A stretch of DNA of 64,000 bases from Spirosoma linguale DSM 74 (GTDB lineage Bacteria; Bacteroidota; Bacteroidia; Cytophagales; Spirosomataceae). Position 1 is the stretch's first letter. The number at the start of each line of letters is the position of its first letter. The stretch lies in contig CP001769.1 of assembly GCA_000024525.1 (NCBI GenBank), positions 2,900,001-2,964,000 on the forward strand, read 5' to 3'. Below the pieces are notes generated by a model. It searched no databases and was not told where the DNA came from. It saw nothing but the letters and a program-made list of their open reading frames with translations. Below, piece by piece: positions 27,511 to 36,899 of this stretch. The translations under genes were made by a program, and so were the position numbers.

Positions 27511-28479
27511 CTAGTCGTTCTGCTTCACGACCGACCAGATCGCGTATCCAACCACGCCGGTCAATATGCTAAGTCCGAGTACCCTGGCTACGTGGAATGA
27601 GGTCGGTGCAGGCATGTCCACAATGCCATTTTCGTCGGTAACGGCGGGTTGCTTCACGTACCGGCCTTCCGACGGAATGGAGCGGGCTTCGAACTCGTGC
27701 GCCAGTTTATTTAACCCTAATTTCAGGTCGAGGCCCCGCACCGATACGCCATGCCCTGTTCCGGCAGCTGCCGGATTCAGATTATTCAACTTCTGCACCG
27801 ACTCCTTGGCCGCTTCCCAGTCGCAGGTGAAGTAGGCCGGTGGCCCATGAAACTCCTCGCGCTGGGTAGCCACCGCCGTAATGGCGTTCTGGTTTGTCGT
27901 TACAAAGGCATCGCCGGCAATGAGCGTCCGGTCCTTATCCCGAAACAGGGAAATGTGGCCCGGTGCATGACCTGGCGTGTGAATTGCCCGCCAGTCGGGT
28001 AATTCAGGAATCTTTCCATCATCTGGAAGCGCTTTTATCTGGTCGCCAAAGTCCATTGGGCCAATGGGAAACACCCACGACATATACGACATGCCGCCCC
28101 CGCCAATGGCCGGATCTGGTGGCGGATAGCTCGATTTACCCTGCAAAAACGGCAACTCAAGTTTGTGAGCGTACACCGGCACATTCCACCCTTCCAGCAA
28201 CGTCTTAAGCGAGCCAACATGGTCGGCATGGCCGTGCGTCAGGATAATGGCGTCGGGTTGGGTACCGGGGCCAAATAACTCCTCTGCCCGTTTTTTTATC
28301 GAGCTGGCGTAGCCCATAAAACCGGCATCCACCAATACCCAATGGTTGCCATAACCGGGCGTGCCAATGAAAAATACGTTTACAAACAATGTTTTAATAC
28401 CGGCTACATCGGCAGTAACATCATAGGGTGTTTTACCGCCGGTATCCACTGGCGTGTCCAGTTCAAGTTGAGTTTCCAT
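27511..28479 (-). CDS. metallo-beta-lactamase-fold hydrolase with C-terminal membrane helix
   Basis: Binuclear zinc hydrolase of unknown substrate. The HxHxDH motif (THGHADHVGSL), a second His in HTPGHAPGHIS and the bridging Asp in AGDAFV are present. Unlike most stand-alone members it ends in one hydrophobic segment (about residues 295-318, VLGLSILTGVVGYAIW), so it is probably tail-anchored with the enzyme in the cytoplasm. I use the ATG at 28479 (METQLELDTPVD) because the extra 13 residues of the longer reading have no family support. Alternatives are glyoxalase II-like or lactonase activity. Confidence 0.85.
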   Translation of the reverse strand: METQLELDTPVDTGGKTPYDVTADVAGIKTLFVNVFFIGTPGYGNHWVLVDAGFMGYASSIKKRAEELFGPGTQPDAIILTHGHADHVGSLKTLLEGWNVPVYAHKLELPFLQGKSSYPPPDPAIGGGGMSYMSWVFPIGPMDFGDQIKALPDDGKIPELPDWRAIHTPGHAPGHISLFRDKDRTLIAGDAFVTTNQNAITAVATQREEFHGPPAYFTCDWEAAKESVQKLNNLNPAAAGTGHGVSVRGLDLKLGLNKLAHEFEARSIPSEGRYVKQPAVTDENGIVDMPAPTSFHVARVLGLSILTGVVGYAIWSVVKQND

Positions 28480-28554
28480 GAGTGTTGAGTTTAATTTCCC
28501 CTTAACCCACGGAATCAATAGATTGTTTCCGGGTATACCAGAATGGAAACTGCC

Positions 28555-29817
28555 TTAGCTGCGCTCTTCCCACACCTGTGCTACGTTGACAATCACCTCA
28601 ACGGCTTTCTGCATATCCTGCACCGATACCCACTCCTGCCGTGAGTGAAAGGCATGCTCACCGGCAAATATATTCGGGCAGGGCAAGCCCATAAACGACA
28701 ATCTCGACCCGTCCGTACCACCTCGTATGCTGCGTCGTTTAGCCGACAGGCCCGCCCGCTGAATGGCTTCGAGTGCATTATCGACTACCGCCGGGTGTTG
28801 GTCCAGCACATCTTTCATATTGCGGTACTGCTCCTTCACGACAAACTGAGCCGACGAGCCGGGGTAATTGGCCAGCACGTCATTAAGCTGATTTTGCAGG
28901 TAGGTTTCCTTTTCATGCAAACCCGCTTCCGTGAAATCGCGGATAATGAACTCCAGAACGGCTTTGTCCTGATTACCTTCCAGACGGGTTGGATGCACAA
29001 ACCCTTCTTTCTCCTCCGTCGTTTCGGGCGACAGGGCATCTTTAGGTAAAACAGCCAGCACATCGGCGGCAATTTTCAAGGCATTTTCGAGCTTTCCTTT
29101 GGCAAAGCCGGGGTGCGTACTAACGCCCTGAATGGTGATCTTGACGGCATCGGCCGAGAAGGTTTCATCTTCGAGCGTGCCCAGCGATTCTCCGTCGATG
29201 GTGTAGCCAAAATCGGCCCCGAGCTTGGCTATGTCCACCTTTTCGGTACCGCGTCCCACTTCTTCATCGGGCGTAAACAGCAACCGGATACGACCGTGTT
29301 TTATGTCCGGATGAGCAACTAAATATTCGGTAGCAGCCATAATTTCGGCCAGCCCGGCTTTATTATCCGCCCCCAGCAGGGTTGTTCCACTGGCGGTAAT
29401 GATGTCGTTCCCAACCTGACTGGTCAAATCGGGATGGTCGGCCACACGGATAAGTTGGGTCGGATCATCTGGTAAGATAATATCATCGCCATTCCACTGC
29501 CGGTGAATGATGGGTTTTACGCCCGCTCCGGTCACATCGGGCGATGTGTCGACATGGGAGCAAAAGCAGATCGTTGGTACGTTCGGCTTATCAGAATTGG
29601 CCGGAATGGTGGCGTACACATAGCCCCACTCGTCCATTTCGGCATCGGAGACGCCCAGATCGAGCAGTTCCTGCACCAATACCCGGCTCAGGTCTTTTTG
29701 CTTTTCGGTACTCGGATTCCTCGTCGACTGCGGGTCCGACTGGGTGTCTATCTGGACATACCGCAGAAAACGTTCGACAACACTGGGTTGACTTTCAGAA
29801 AGTTGATGATTTTCCAT
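28555..29817 (-). CDS. pepT: peptidase T (tripeptide aminopeptidase)
   Basis: M20-family dizinc exopeptidase that removes the N-terminal residue of tripeptides in the cytoplasm. The 420-residue protein carries SHVDTSPD (His and Asp metal ligands), GADNKAGLAEIM (bridging Asp), TPDEEVGRGTEKVD (catalytic Glu and metal Glu) and the late ligand His in AGEHAFHSRQEWV. Length and motif order match PepT, not the shorter PepV or DapE. It sits 53 bases downstream of the NTP pyrophosphohydrolase on the same strand, possibly co-transcribed. Confidence 0.95.
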   Translation of the reverse strand: MENHQLSESQPSVVERFLRYVQIDTQSDPQSTRNPSTEKQKDLSRVLVQELLDLGVSDAEMDEWGYVYATIPANSDKPNVPTICFCSHVDTSPDVTGAGVKPIIHRQWNGDDIILPDDPTQLIRVADHPDLTSQVGNDIITASGTTLLGADNKAGLAEIMAATEYLVAHPDIKHGRIRLLFTPDEEVGRGTEKVDIAKLGADFGYTIDGESLGTLEDETFSADAVKITIQGVSTHPGFAKGKLENALKIAADVLAVLPKDALSPETTEEKEGFVHPTRLEGNQDKAVLEFIIRDFTEAGLHEKETYLQNQLNDVLANYPGSSAQFVVKEQYRNMKDVLDQHPAVVDNALEAIQRAGLSAKRRSIRGGTDGSRLSFMGLPCPNIFAGEHAFHSRQEWVSVQDMQKAVEVIVNVAQVWEERS

Positions 29818-29870
29818 TCAATTTTTTGCTGTATTTCGGTTAGGGATTGGCGTCATGTACTGCAAATTAC

Positions 29871-30344
29871 TTACTGAACGTTTTGCAGTATGCCTTCCAG
29901 ATCGGCGGGAGAGTAATTTACACTCTTGAGCGTTTTACGGTCAGCGTCGCGGTAAACCAGGTATTTGCCTTCCGATTCGATGTAATGGCAAGGCACTCCT
30001 TTGGCCTGATACTGGGCCACGGTGGCTTCGGCCTCCTCAACGGTCAGGCAGGCTTTGCTCATGTTCGACCGTTGTACTTCGTCGAATAAGGCTTTGAACG
30101 AATCGCCGAGACCAAATTCAAGGACCGCACCCGACAAAACATACTGCAAATCGCAAAGGGCATCGGCTACGGCTACAATATCGCCTTCGGCAATGGCCTC
30201 ACGAAGTTCATCGAGTTCTTCGGCAAGCAGCGAAACCCGCAGTTGACTACGTGCTTCGGATGGAATTTGGGGGGTTTCTAAAATAGGGGCATGAAAGGTG
30301 CGGTGAAACTCCGCCACCTGGTTCAATGAGTCCGGTTGTTGCAT
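29871..30344 (-). CDS. NTP pyrophosphohydrolase-like protein (all-alpha, MazG/HisE superfamily)
   Basis: Probable house-cleaning pyrophosphatase that removes pyrophosphate from a nucleotide or phosphoribosyl-ATP-like substrate. The signature helices are seen as LAEELDELREAIAEGD then VADALCDLQYVL, giving the ExxE and D-x-x-x-D Mg ligands of the all-alpha NTP-PPase fold. A C-terminal 60-residue extension (KYLVYRDADRKTLKSVNYSPADL) is usual in Bacteroidota members. The ATG at 30344 is preferred to the upstream ATG at 30366-30368, which lies inside the arm of a hairpin repeat. The protein is then 157 residues. Confidence 0.82.
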   Translation of the reverse strand: MQQPDSLNQVAEFHRTFHAPILETPQIPSEARSQLRVSLLAEELDELREAIAEGDIVAVADALCDLQYVLSGAVLEFGLGDSFKALFDEVQRSNMSKACLTVEEAEATVAQYQAKGVPCHYIESEGKYLVYRDADRKTLKSVNYSPADLEGILQNVQ

Positions 30345-30361
30345 AGTCTGGTGGTTAGGCG

Positions 30362-30433
30362 TAAGCATGAAGCGTGTAGAATGAAGAATACAGGAACGTC
30401 CTCCTGGTCTTTACTCTACACGCTTCATGCTTA
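30362..30433. repeat. inverted repeat with 19-bp arms built of 7-base units
   Basis: Arms 30362-30380 and 30415-30433 are exact reverse complements around a 34-base loop. The left arm and the following bases read as degenerate heptamers (AAGCATG, AAGCGTG, TAGAATG, AAGAATA). The repeat lies 10 bases after the stop of the acidic-protein gene, so it is probably its mRNA 3' end. It also overlaps a discarded start codon of the next gene. Confidence 0.88.
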
Positions 30434-30442
30434 ACTAGTACG

Positions 30443-31006
30443 TTACTCTTCGTCCTCAGCGCTTGAGAACGAGTAAAGGGTGGTGTCTAATGAAAGGGTA
30501 TTAGCCTGGAAATGAGTGATGAAGTCTTCGATTACTTCGTCAGTTATTTCGTCAACGTTCAGGCACACGTCGAGGGCAATGCCATAATCGGAATCCATAT
30601 CGACTTCAACGTGTTCCTGCACCTTAACCGTCTCCGTTTCTTCGATTTCCTCGATGATTTCGGTTAAGGCTGTTTCGGCTTCCTCTTCCAGCTCGGGCGT
30701 AATCTTATAATTTGACTTACGCTCTTCGGGCGGCACGTAGGTTGGGAAGGTTTTCTGAACTTCCTCAACGGCCATTTCATAAACTAAACTGCTATGGTGA
30801 AGCCGTAACGTGTAGACCAGTGTATCGAAAATAACCTCCTGGCCCTGGTATTTTCCCGGAAACTGAATGTGGCGGCATTCGCCTTCTTCCAGTACGTCCA
30901 AGTCGTCATCTTCTACGTAGATAAACGACTTGCCTTCCTGGAGGCACTCCTCTTTGAGCGCGCTGATTTCCTCAGGGTCGAACCCTTCATTCTTATAATT
31001 TGCCAT
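30443..31006 (-). CDS. acidic conserved protein of unknown function
   Basis: 187 residues, very rich in Asp and Glu. No signal peptide or membrane segment. The first 100 residues look globular (FIYVEDDDLDVLEEGECRHIQFPGKYQGQEVIFDTLVYTLRLHH), the middle is a long acidic run (EEEAETALTEIIEEIEETETVKVQE) that may be a coiled coil, and the C-terminus ends in SSAEDEE. I do not recognise a characterised family; similar acidic proteins occur in other Bacteroidota. It is preceded by a divergent-free gap and followed by the 7-base-unit hairpin at 30362-30433. No function can be assigned. Confidence 0.7.
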   Translation of the reverse strand: MANYKNEGFDPEEISALKEECLQEGKSFIYVEDDDLDVLEEGECRHIQFPGKYQGQEVIFDTLVYTLRLHHSSLVYEMAVEEVQKTFPTYVPPEERKSNYKITPELEEEAETALTEIIEEIEETETVKVQEHVEVDMDSDYGIALDVCLNVDEITDEVIEDFITHFQANTLSLDTTLYSFSSAEDEE

Positions 31007-31092
31007 GGGACAAAGCTACTATTTCTAAATCAGAAACCATATCGACATCCCGTTGATCAACGACTATCCTAGCACACGGACAGCCAGATGCA

Positions 31093-32139
31093 TTACCGGA
31101 ACGGATCGGAATACTTAGGGTCCTGGGTGATGGCCGTATCGGTTAGTGTATTCAGGAAGGCAATCATGGCAGCCACATCCTGGGGAGGGACGCCATGCGC
31201 AGGTACAGGCTGTGGACCGGTGAACATGGCATTTAAATCGGCTATTGTGCCTGCGTGGAATAAAAACTTTCGGGTGGCGATGTTCCGCAATGACCCGCTT
31301 TTAAATCGATTTTGGCCATTGATGCCCGATTCCAGTGGAAAGGCAAATCCCCCGGCGGGTGTCGATGTAATAAACATGGGGGGTGTGTGGCAACCCGCGC
31401 AGGCAATACCCCCACCTCCCGGACCCGGATTGGGCGCGGTCAGAAAAATCTGCTCGCCACGCGATTCGGCAGCCGTGAAGGTTTCCAAACCCTGTTTTAC
31501 CTTGTCGTATTTCGATTGATAGGAAACGATGGATCGCTCAAACTGCGCCAATGCTTTGGCAATTCGTACAGAGTCGATTACCGGACTGCCAAACGCTTTC
31601 TGAAATAAATCCGGATAATAGGTCAATGACTTGACCCGGCTTTCGAGCTCGGTCAGCGTCAAGCCCATTTCCAGCGGATTCTGAATAGGCTGAAGGGCTT
31701 GTTTTTCAACGGTAGGCACGCGCTCATCCCAGAACATTCGCCCGGATTTGTAAAAACGGATATTCAGCAATGACATTGAATTGCGCGTTGTTCGGGCATT
31801 GGCAAACCCTTTACTTAATGCCACATCATCATCAAAAGCAGCGGCTTGCTTATGACAGCTGCCGCAGCTAACCGTCCGATTCAGAGACAGGTTTTTATCA
31901 TAAAACAGAACCCGTCCCAGCGTAGCGCCATTATTCGTTATTGGATTAGTTGCCGGGCTATTGTCTACAGTTATCAGAGCCTGTTGAATATGCGCTGGTA
32001 GCTCAACCAGATAATTGTACGAAGCCAGTTCGGGTCGGGCAGAACCAGTCGGCACGGATGCATCCGGAGACTCACTCGGTTTGGAACAACCTTGCAGGAC
32101 CAGTACGGATATGGCGAGAATGAACAGTAGCTTTTTCAT
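31093..32139 (-). CDS. dihaem cytochrome c peroxidase, lipoprotein
   Basis: Periplasmic peroxidase of the CcpA/MauG family that reduces hydrogen peroxide with electrons from cytochromes. The start at 32139 gives a lipoprotein signal ending LQGC with Cys18 lipidated. Two haem c sites are visible, CxxCH at Cys92-His96 (CGSCH) and Cys247-His251 (CAGCH), both complete, in a 348-residue protein, the usual layout of two cytochrome domains. The low-potential haem methionine/histidine switch cannot be judged by eye. The neighbouring divergent gene encodes an outer-membrane barrel; no functional link is seen. Confidence 0.92.
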   Translation of the reverse strand: MKKLLFILAISVLVLQGCSKPSESPDASVPTGSARPELASYNYLVELPAHIQQALITVDNSPATNPITNNGATLGRVLFYDKNLSLNRTVSCGSCHKQAAAFDDDVALSKGFANARTTRNSMSLLNIRFYKSGRMFWDERVPTVEKQALQPIQNPLEMGLTLTELESRVKSLTYYPDLFQKAFGSPVIDSVRIAKALAQFERSIVSYQSKYDKVKQGLETFTAAESRGEQIFLTAPNPGPGGGGIACAGCHTPPMFITSTPAGGFAFPLESGINGQNRFKSGSLRNIATRKFLFHAGTIADLNAMFTGPQPVPAHGVPPQDVAAMIAFLNTLTDTAITQDPKYSDPFR

Positions 32140-32361
32140 GAATGATAGGTTTACATCCTTAAACGACATTCGTCTGAAAACCCTACGGCTTACTATCCTT
32201 TATTCAGCAATTTATTTAGTTACTCATTCAGTCGGGTCTATTTTTAGGTATAGTCTCCTACCCTATCCAAATGAATTTCAAGGTCCAGCAACATCGGACG
32301 TATCATCTGCGTACCTGTCAGTATAACTTTGCCTAGTTTTCTGTCAAACCACTCATTACCA

Positions 32362-33267
32362 ATGAAACACATTTCGCTTCTTTCGTTTCTGGTCGCTTTA
32401 GCTGTGTCGGCGCAGGCTCAGGAGGTTGTGATCGATACAAATTACTACGCCCCACCGCCTGTTGTGCGTCGGCGGATACTGATGGCAGACCCCGACCAGA
32501 ACACTCCCAATAGCAGTCGGCGGACTGAGAAACGGCGCGAATTACTCGAACAGCTCAATGAAACACAAACCTGGTATGTTGGAGCCGAAGGTGGCCTGCG
32601 CAGCGATGGCGGTATACTCAGTAACTCCCTCGACGGACTGGTGAGCACCCCTACCCAGACCAAAATAAACTGGGGCGTTTACCTTGGCTACACGTACCGA
32701 AATGCCTGGGCTTTTGAAACCGGTTATACGCAGTCGCCAACTCATCTGAACATTACCATTGCCAACGGCTCAAAACCGTTGGTTTTCGACTACCAGAATA
32801 ACGGATTCGGCATTCCATTCCGGATAAAACGGCGAATCGGCCTGGGCTCACGCACAGCTAATGGCACTGGTTTATGGCTCACCGGCGGGGCCTGGCTTGT
32901 TCCCAACGGAAGCGGTCAGATGGGTGAGTTCAGCCTGATCGGGTACACGTACAGGGGGCGGAACCGCTCCGATACGATTCGATTGACCAATACAACAACC
33001 GTATCGAAGAGTATTACGGGCCTTGCGGAGCTGGGCGTAGAGTATGCCGCCCGCTTGTCTCCGCAACTCGAACTTGGGTTCTATATGCGTAAATACTGGG
33101 GCCTGGGTAATGCCCTTCGGTCCGATCTGGCGTATACCGTCAATAAAACGTCCTTACAAACGGCCACGGTCGTTGCAAATGGTACCGGCTGGGGATTTGG
33201 GGCTTCCTTACGATATATCTACGGACGACAGTATGAAATGAAGAAATCGGCAAAGCCAACCCGCTGA
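32362..33267 (+). CDS. predicted outer-membrane beta-barrel protein
   Basis: A 301-residue protein with a signal peptide (1-18, ending SAQAQ) from the ATG at 32362. After a Pro-rich and Arg-rich linker (APPPVVRRR, SSRRTEKRRELLEQL) come alternating aromatic strands typical of barrels (WGVYLGYTYRNAWAFETGY, LGVEYAARLSPQLELGFYMRKYWGL), ending GFGASLRYIYGRQYEMKKS. The C-terminal residue is not Phe. No family name can be given. It is convergent with the M28 gene and divergent from the peroxidase. It could be a small porin or surface-structure protein. Confidence 0.7.
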   Translation: MKHISLLSFLVALAVSAQAQEVVIDTNYYAPPPVVRRRILMADPDQNTPNSSRRTEKRRELLEQLNETQTWYVGAEGGLRSDGGILSNSLDGLVSTPTQTKINWGVYLGYTYRNAWAFETGYTQSPTHLNITIANGSKPLVFDYQNNGFGIPFRIKRRIGLGSRTANGTGLWLTGGAWLVPNGSGQMGEFSLIGYTYRGRNRSDTIRLTNTTTVSKSITGLAELGVEYAARLSPQLELGFYMRKYWGLGNALRSDLAYTVNKTSLQTATVVANGTGWGFGASLRYIYGRQYEMKKSAKPTR

Positions 33268-33288
33268 GATTGTCCTATACACGAACAG

Positions 33289-34473
33289 CTAAACGTTTTC
33301 ATCATCGTTCACCCATTTGCGGACAACCGCTTCGGCAAGGTCAATAGCGGTGTAAATCGGCGTCGGGTCAACATGGATCAGCGTATCGTCGGGCTGATGA
33401 ATACGGGGCATTTGTCCTTTTTCATCCAGCGCACAGAGTGCCAGCACGGGAATTTTGTTCCGAACAAACCAGACACTGTCGAAGTCGGCGGTATGCCACT
33501 GCCCTACCTGCGCCCGGTCGCGGAAGGCTTCGGTTTTGAGCAATTGACGGGCAATTCGGGTCGGCGCGTTATCATACCGAATCAGTTCGGCGGTGCCGGT
33601 TTGTTCCACAACGGTTAGTTTTCCGGCACCCAGCGTGTCGAAGTTTATGGCGAGTGTCTGCGCCCGACTCCATTTCTTCCGATGGGTTTCCACGTACTGA
33701 TAAGCGCCAATCATGCCCACCTCTTCGGCGCTTGTCAATACCACCTCAATACTCATATCGGGTAAATTAGCCTGTATGAGCTGGTCGGCGGTAGCGAGGG
33801 CGGCTGCAACACCCGTTGCATTATCGCTGGCGCCATTGGAATATCCTTTGAGCCAGTAACCCGCTGTGCCCACTATCGACTGTACGACGAAATAGGCCAT
33901 CAGGCCATACCGCAAGTACGAAATATAGGGCCGTCCAATTCCCGCAACTTCCAGCAATACCATTGCCCCGGCCAGCAACATGAGCCATAACGATACGATG
34001 AGTGATAAGCGGAAGCGCCCCTGTTGGTTCGGGCCATAGAGCAGAGATACCGGCGCTGTATCATAATGCGCCATCAGGATAACTTTTCGGGCTGTTGACT
34101 CAACGGCAGGCCAACGGCCAATTACGTTATAGGCCGTATGCTGCACCGGAAACCGGGTGATGAACGAATACCGCCAGTTGAAATAGAGCCACCCCAGCCA
34201 GATAAAGTACCAAACTAATCCGATAGCTACCCCCGTGACCGGAATTAGCGCCAGCCCGGTCAACAACCCGCCCATGAGCCAGTAAACAATAGTGGCATAG
34301 GTTTTTGGCGTTTCGAATGCCTGTTTCTCAACCGCAGCGCCCATATCTGTCAGATAGTTCTGTAACAGGTCGGCGGCTTTGGCTTCATTAGCAGTAGCGG
34401 CTCCCCGGTGAGGCAGGGCCGTAAGTTCTTCCAGTATTGTCTGAACCGACGGACGGCCCTGTGAACTTCTCAT
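33289..34473 (-). CDS. M28-family zinc peptidase with membrane segments
   Basis: Dizinc exopeptidase fold interrupted by membrane helices. The metal ligands are seen in LMAHYDTAP (His, Asp), GASDNATG (bridging Asp), SAEEVG (Glu-Glu) and RIHQPDDT (late His). Hydrophobic segments at about residues 63-105 (two helices) and 160-215 (two helices) lie within or before the catalytic fold, so it is membrane-bound, with the active site probably on one face. Most M28 enzymes are soluble; this layout recurs in Bacteroidota. Substrate unknown. It lies downstream of the GSIII hairpin and could be read from its own promoter. Confidence 0.85.
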   Translation of the reverse strand: MRSSQGRPSVQTILEELTALPHRGAATANEAKAADLLQNYLTDMGAAVEKQAFETPKTYATIVYWLMGGLLTGLALIPVTGVAIGLVWYFIWLGWLYFNWRYSFITRFPVQHTAYNVIGRWPAVESTARKVILMAHYDTAPVSLLYGPNQQGRFRLSLIVSLWLMLLAGAMVLLEVAGIGRPYISYLRYGLMAYFVVQSIVGTAGYWLKGYSNGASDNATGVAAALATADQLIQANLPDMSIEVVLTSAEEVGMIGAYQYVETHRKKWSRAQTLAINFDTLGAGKLTVVEQTGTAELIRYDNAPTRIARQLLKTEAFRDRAQVGQWHTADFDSVWFVRNKIPVLALCALDEKGQMPRIHQPDDTLIHVDPTPIYTAIDLAEAVVRKWVNDDENV

Positions 34474-34514
34474 CAGTTAATTAATTTACGGAAATTCAAT
34501 TTAATCTATTTACA

Positions 34515-34564
34515 AACATGGGGTTATCGGCCATTCCTGAATATATGGCCAACAACCCCATGTT
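34515..34564. terminator. long hairpin downstream of the GSIII gene
   Basis: Arms 34515-34534 and 34545-34564 pair over 20 bases with two mismatches and a 10-base loop. It starts 17 bases after the GSIII stop codon on the minus strand, so it is most likely that transcript's terminator, though the U-run is weak. Confidence 0.75.
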
Positions 34565-34581
34565 CATTCAAAAAAGCCTGA

Positions 34582-36771
34582 TTACTTCACGAAGAGCAAT
34601 TCCCGGTACTTTACCAGCGGCCAATCTTCATCGTCGACCACCTCTTCGAGTTTATCCACCTCATACCGAATCAGATCGAAATGATCTTTTACCTCCGTCG
34701 CGTAGAGTTTAGCGCGTTCGCCGGTATCGGTCACATTGTTCGCTTTCTTCCGCGACTCGATCATGGCTTCGACGCCTTTTTTTATCACAATGACACGGGT
34801 CGAAATTTCGCGCAGGATGTCCTTAATCGGCTCGGCCTCGGAAGCCATACCCAACTCAACCAGATTCCGAGCCGTTTCGGCCAGCTTATTTTGGTATTTC
34901 AAGGCGGTTGATACCACGTGATTCATGGCCAAATCGCCCATCACCCGCGATTCTATCTGCACATTCTTGATGTACTTCTCCAGCTCAATCTCGTAGCGTG
35001 ACTCTACTTCGGCATGGTTCATTACCCCTGTCCGCTCGAACAGGGCCAGTGATTCGGGCTGCACGAACACACCCAGTGCTTCCGGCGATGATTTTATATT
35101 CGACAGTCCCCGGCTGGCGGCTTCTTCTACCCACTCATCCGAGTAGCCGTTTCCTTCGAACAGAATTCGTTTTGAGTTGGCATAATACTCTTTCAGGATG
35201 TCGACAATTGCCAGTTCTTTCTTCTCACCCCGCGCCAGACGCGCATCGAGATCAAATTTGAATTTGTTAAGCTGATCGGCTACGATGGCATTTAAAACCG
35301 TCATCGTAGACGCCGAGTTCGCAGAACTCCCTACCGCCCGAAACTCAAATTTATTACCCGTAAAAGCAAAGGGCGATGTTCGATTGCGGTCGGTATTGTC
35401 GCGCATCAGGCTCGGAATCCGATTCAGGCCCAGCTTATAATATACATTATCGCCTTTGTTGACTGTCACTTCCGATTTGGTTTCCAGATCATTCAGGGTC
35501 TGGGTCAGTGCTTCGCCCAGGAATACGGACACGATGGCGGGCGGTGCTTCATTCGCCCCAAGCCGATGCTCATTGCCGGCCGAGGCAATACTGGCCCGCA
35601 GTAAATCGGCATTGTCATGAACAGCCTTGACAACGTTGACCAGAAACGTCAAAAACCGTAAACTCTCTTTTGGCCTGGTGCTGGGAGCCAGCAGATTAAC
35701 ACCCGTATTGGTTCCCATCGACCAGTTGTTGTGCTTACCGGAGCCGTTGACACCCGCGAATGGCTTTTCATGAAAAAGTACCTTCAGGTTATGCTTCGCA
35801 GCGATTTTCTCCATCAGGTCCATCAGCAGCGCGTTATGATCGACGGCCAGATTGACTTCTTCAAACGTTGGCGCCACTTCAAACTGACCCGGTGCCACTT
35901 CATTATGCCGCGTTCGGACGGGCATACCAAGTTTCATGGATTCGAACTCAAAGTCGACCATAAACGCATTGACCCGCGGAGGAATTGACCCAAAATAGTG
36001 GTCTTCCAACTGTTGACCCCGCGCCGGTGCGTGTCCAAATACAGTACGGCCCGCCAACACCAAATCCGGTCGGGCATAGAATAACGCCCGGTCAACGACA
36101 AAATATTCCTGCTCAGGCCCCAGGGTTGGGGTTACTTTAGTAATGTTCCGGTCGAAATATTGACAAACGGCCGTGGCGGCTTTATCCAGCGCGTTCAGGG
36201 CTTTGAGCAATGGCGTTTTATAATCCAGAGCCTCACCGGTATAGGAAATAAAGACGGAGGGAATACAGAGCGTTTTACCCCCCGCTCCATTATCCATCAA
36301 AAAAGCGGGCGACGAGGGGTCCCAGCCGGTATAGCCACGCGCTTCGAAGGTATTGCGAAGACCGCCGTTCGGGAACGACGACGCATCGGGCTCCTGCTGT
36401 ACCAGGGCACTTCCCTTAAATTTCTCGACGGCTTTGCCCTCCATGGTAATATCGAAGAAGGCATCGTGTTTTTCGGCGGTTTCGCCCGTTAGCGGCTGAA
36501 ACCAGTGGGTATAGTGCGTAGCTCCTTTGGAGGTGGCCCACGATTTCATAGCTCCTGCTACCTCATCGGCAATATTCCGATCTATCTGACCATTCGTGCT
36601 GATGGCTTCCGTGACTTTCAAATAGGCTTCGGGCGATAATAAGGCCCGCATAACTTCATTATTGAAGGTATAACTACCAAAAAAATCGCCGACGCGCTCA
36701 GTTGGTGCAGCTACTGGTACGGCATGGCGACTCTGTGCAACCTCAAGGGCCTTGAAACGAAAATTCGACAT
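34582..36771 (-). CDS. glnN: glutamine synthetase type III
   Basis: Makes glutamine from glutamate, ammonia and ATP; a large dodecamer typical of Bacteroidota and cyanobacteria. The 729-residue form (ATG at 36771, MSNFRFKALEVAQSR) is usual; the longer reading from 36810 would start inside the promoter found at 36808-36839. Visible family blocks are PRVNAFMVDFEFESMKLG, RTRHNEVAPGQFEVAP, LVDLDHNAL-type segment (NLAVDHNALLMDLMEK) and FHEKPFAGVNGSGKHNNWS. Lies directly downstream of the type II enzyme on the same strand but has its own promoter and a terminator in between. Confidence 0.93.
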   Translation of the reverse strand: MSNFRFKALEVAQSRHAVPVAAPTERVGDFFGSYTFNNEVMRALLSPEAYLKVTEAISTNGQIDRNIADEVAGAMKSWATSKGATHYTHWFQPLTGETAEKHDAFFDITMEGKAVEKFKGSALVQQEPDASSFPNGGLRNTFEARGYTGWDPSSPAFLMDNGAGGKTLCIPSVFISYTGEALDYKTPLLKALNALDKAATAVCQYFDRNITKVTPTLGPEQEYFVVDRALFYARPDLVLAGRTVFGHAPARGQQLEDHYFGSIPPRVNAFMVDFEFESMKLGMPVRTRHNEVAPGQFEVAPTFEEVNLAVDHNALLMDLMEKIAAKHNLKVLFHEKPFAGVNGSGKHNNWSMGTNTGVNLLAPSTRPKESLRFLTFLVNVVKAVHDNADLLRASIASAGNEHRLGANEAPPAIVSVFLGEALTQTLNDLETKSEVTVNKGDNVYYKLGLNRIPSLMRDNTDRNRTSPFAFTGNKFEFRAVGSSANSASTMTVLNAIVADQLNKFKFDLDARLARGEKKELAIVDILKEYYANSKRILFEGNGYSDEWVEEAASRGLSNIKSSPEALGVFVQPESLALFERTGVMNHAEVESRYEIELEKYIKNVQIESRVMGDLAMNHVVSTALKYQNKLAETARNLVELGMASEAEPIKDILREISTRVIVIKKGVEAMIESRKKANNVTDTGERAKLYATEVKDHFDLIRYEVDKLEEVVDDEDWPLVKYRELLFVK

Positions 36772-36807
36772 TGAAGAGGTTTTATGATTTAGGTTTAAAA
36801 TTTTAGC

Positions 36808-36839
36808 CAAACATACACGCCTTATAAACAGATTACAAT
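36808..36839 (-). promoter_or_regulatory. Bacteroidota-type promoter of the GSIII gene
   Basis: On the minus strand a TTG (36836-36838) is followed by 20 bases and then TATGTTTG (36808-36815), which matches the -33 TTTG / N19-21 / -7 TAnnTTTG pattern. It lies 36 bases upstream of the chosen start at 36771 and decides against the ATG at 36810. Confidence 0.75.
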
Positions 36840-36851
36840 GGGAGAAATAAA

Positions 36852-36881
36852 AAAGCCCGGCTACTTACGCAGCCGGGCTTT
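36852..36881 (-). terminator. intrinsic terminator of the GSII gene
   Basis: Arms 36852-36862 and 36871-36881 (11 bp) with an 8-base loop, followed on the minus strand by a T-rich run. It lies just after the GSII stop at 36900 and insulates the GSIII promoter. Confidence 0.85.
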
Positions 36882-36899
36882 GGTATATATAATCGCTGA

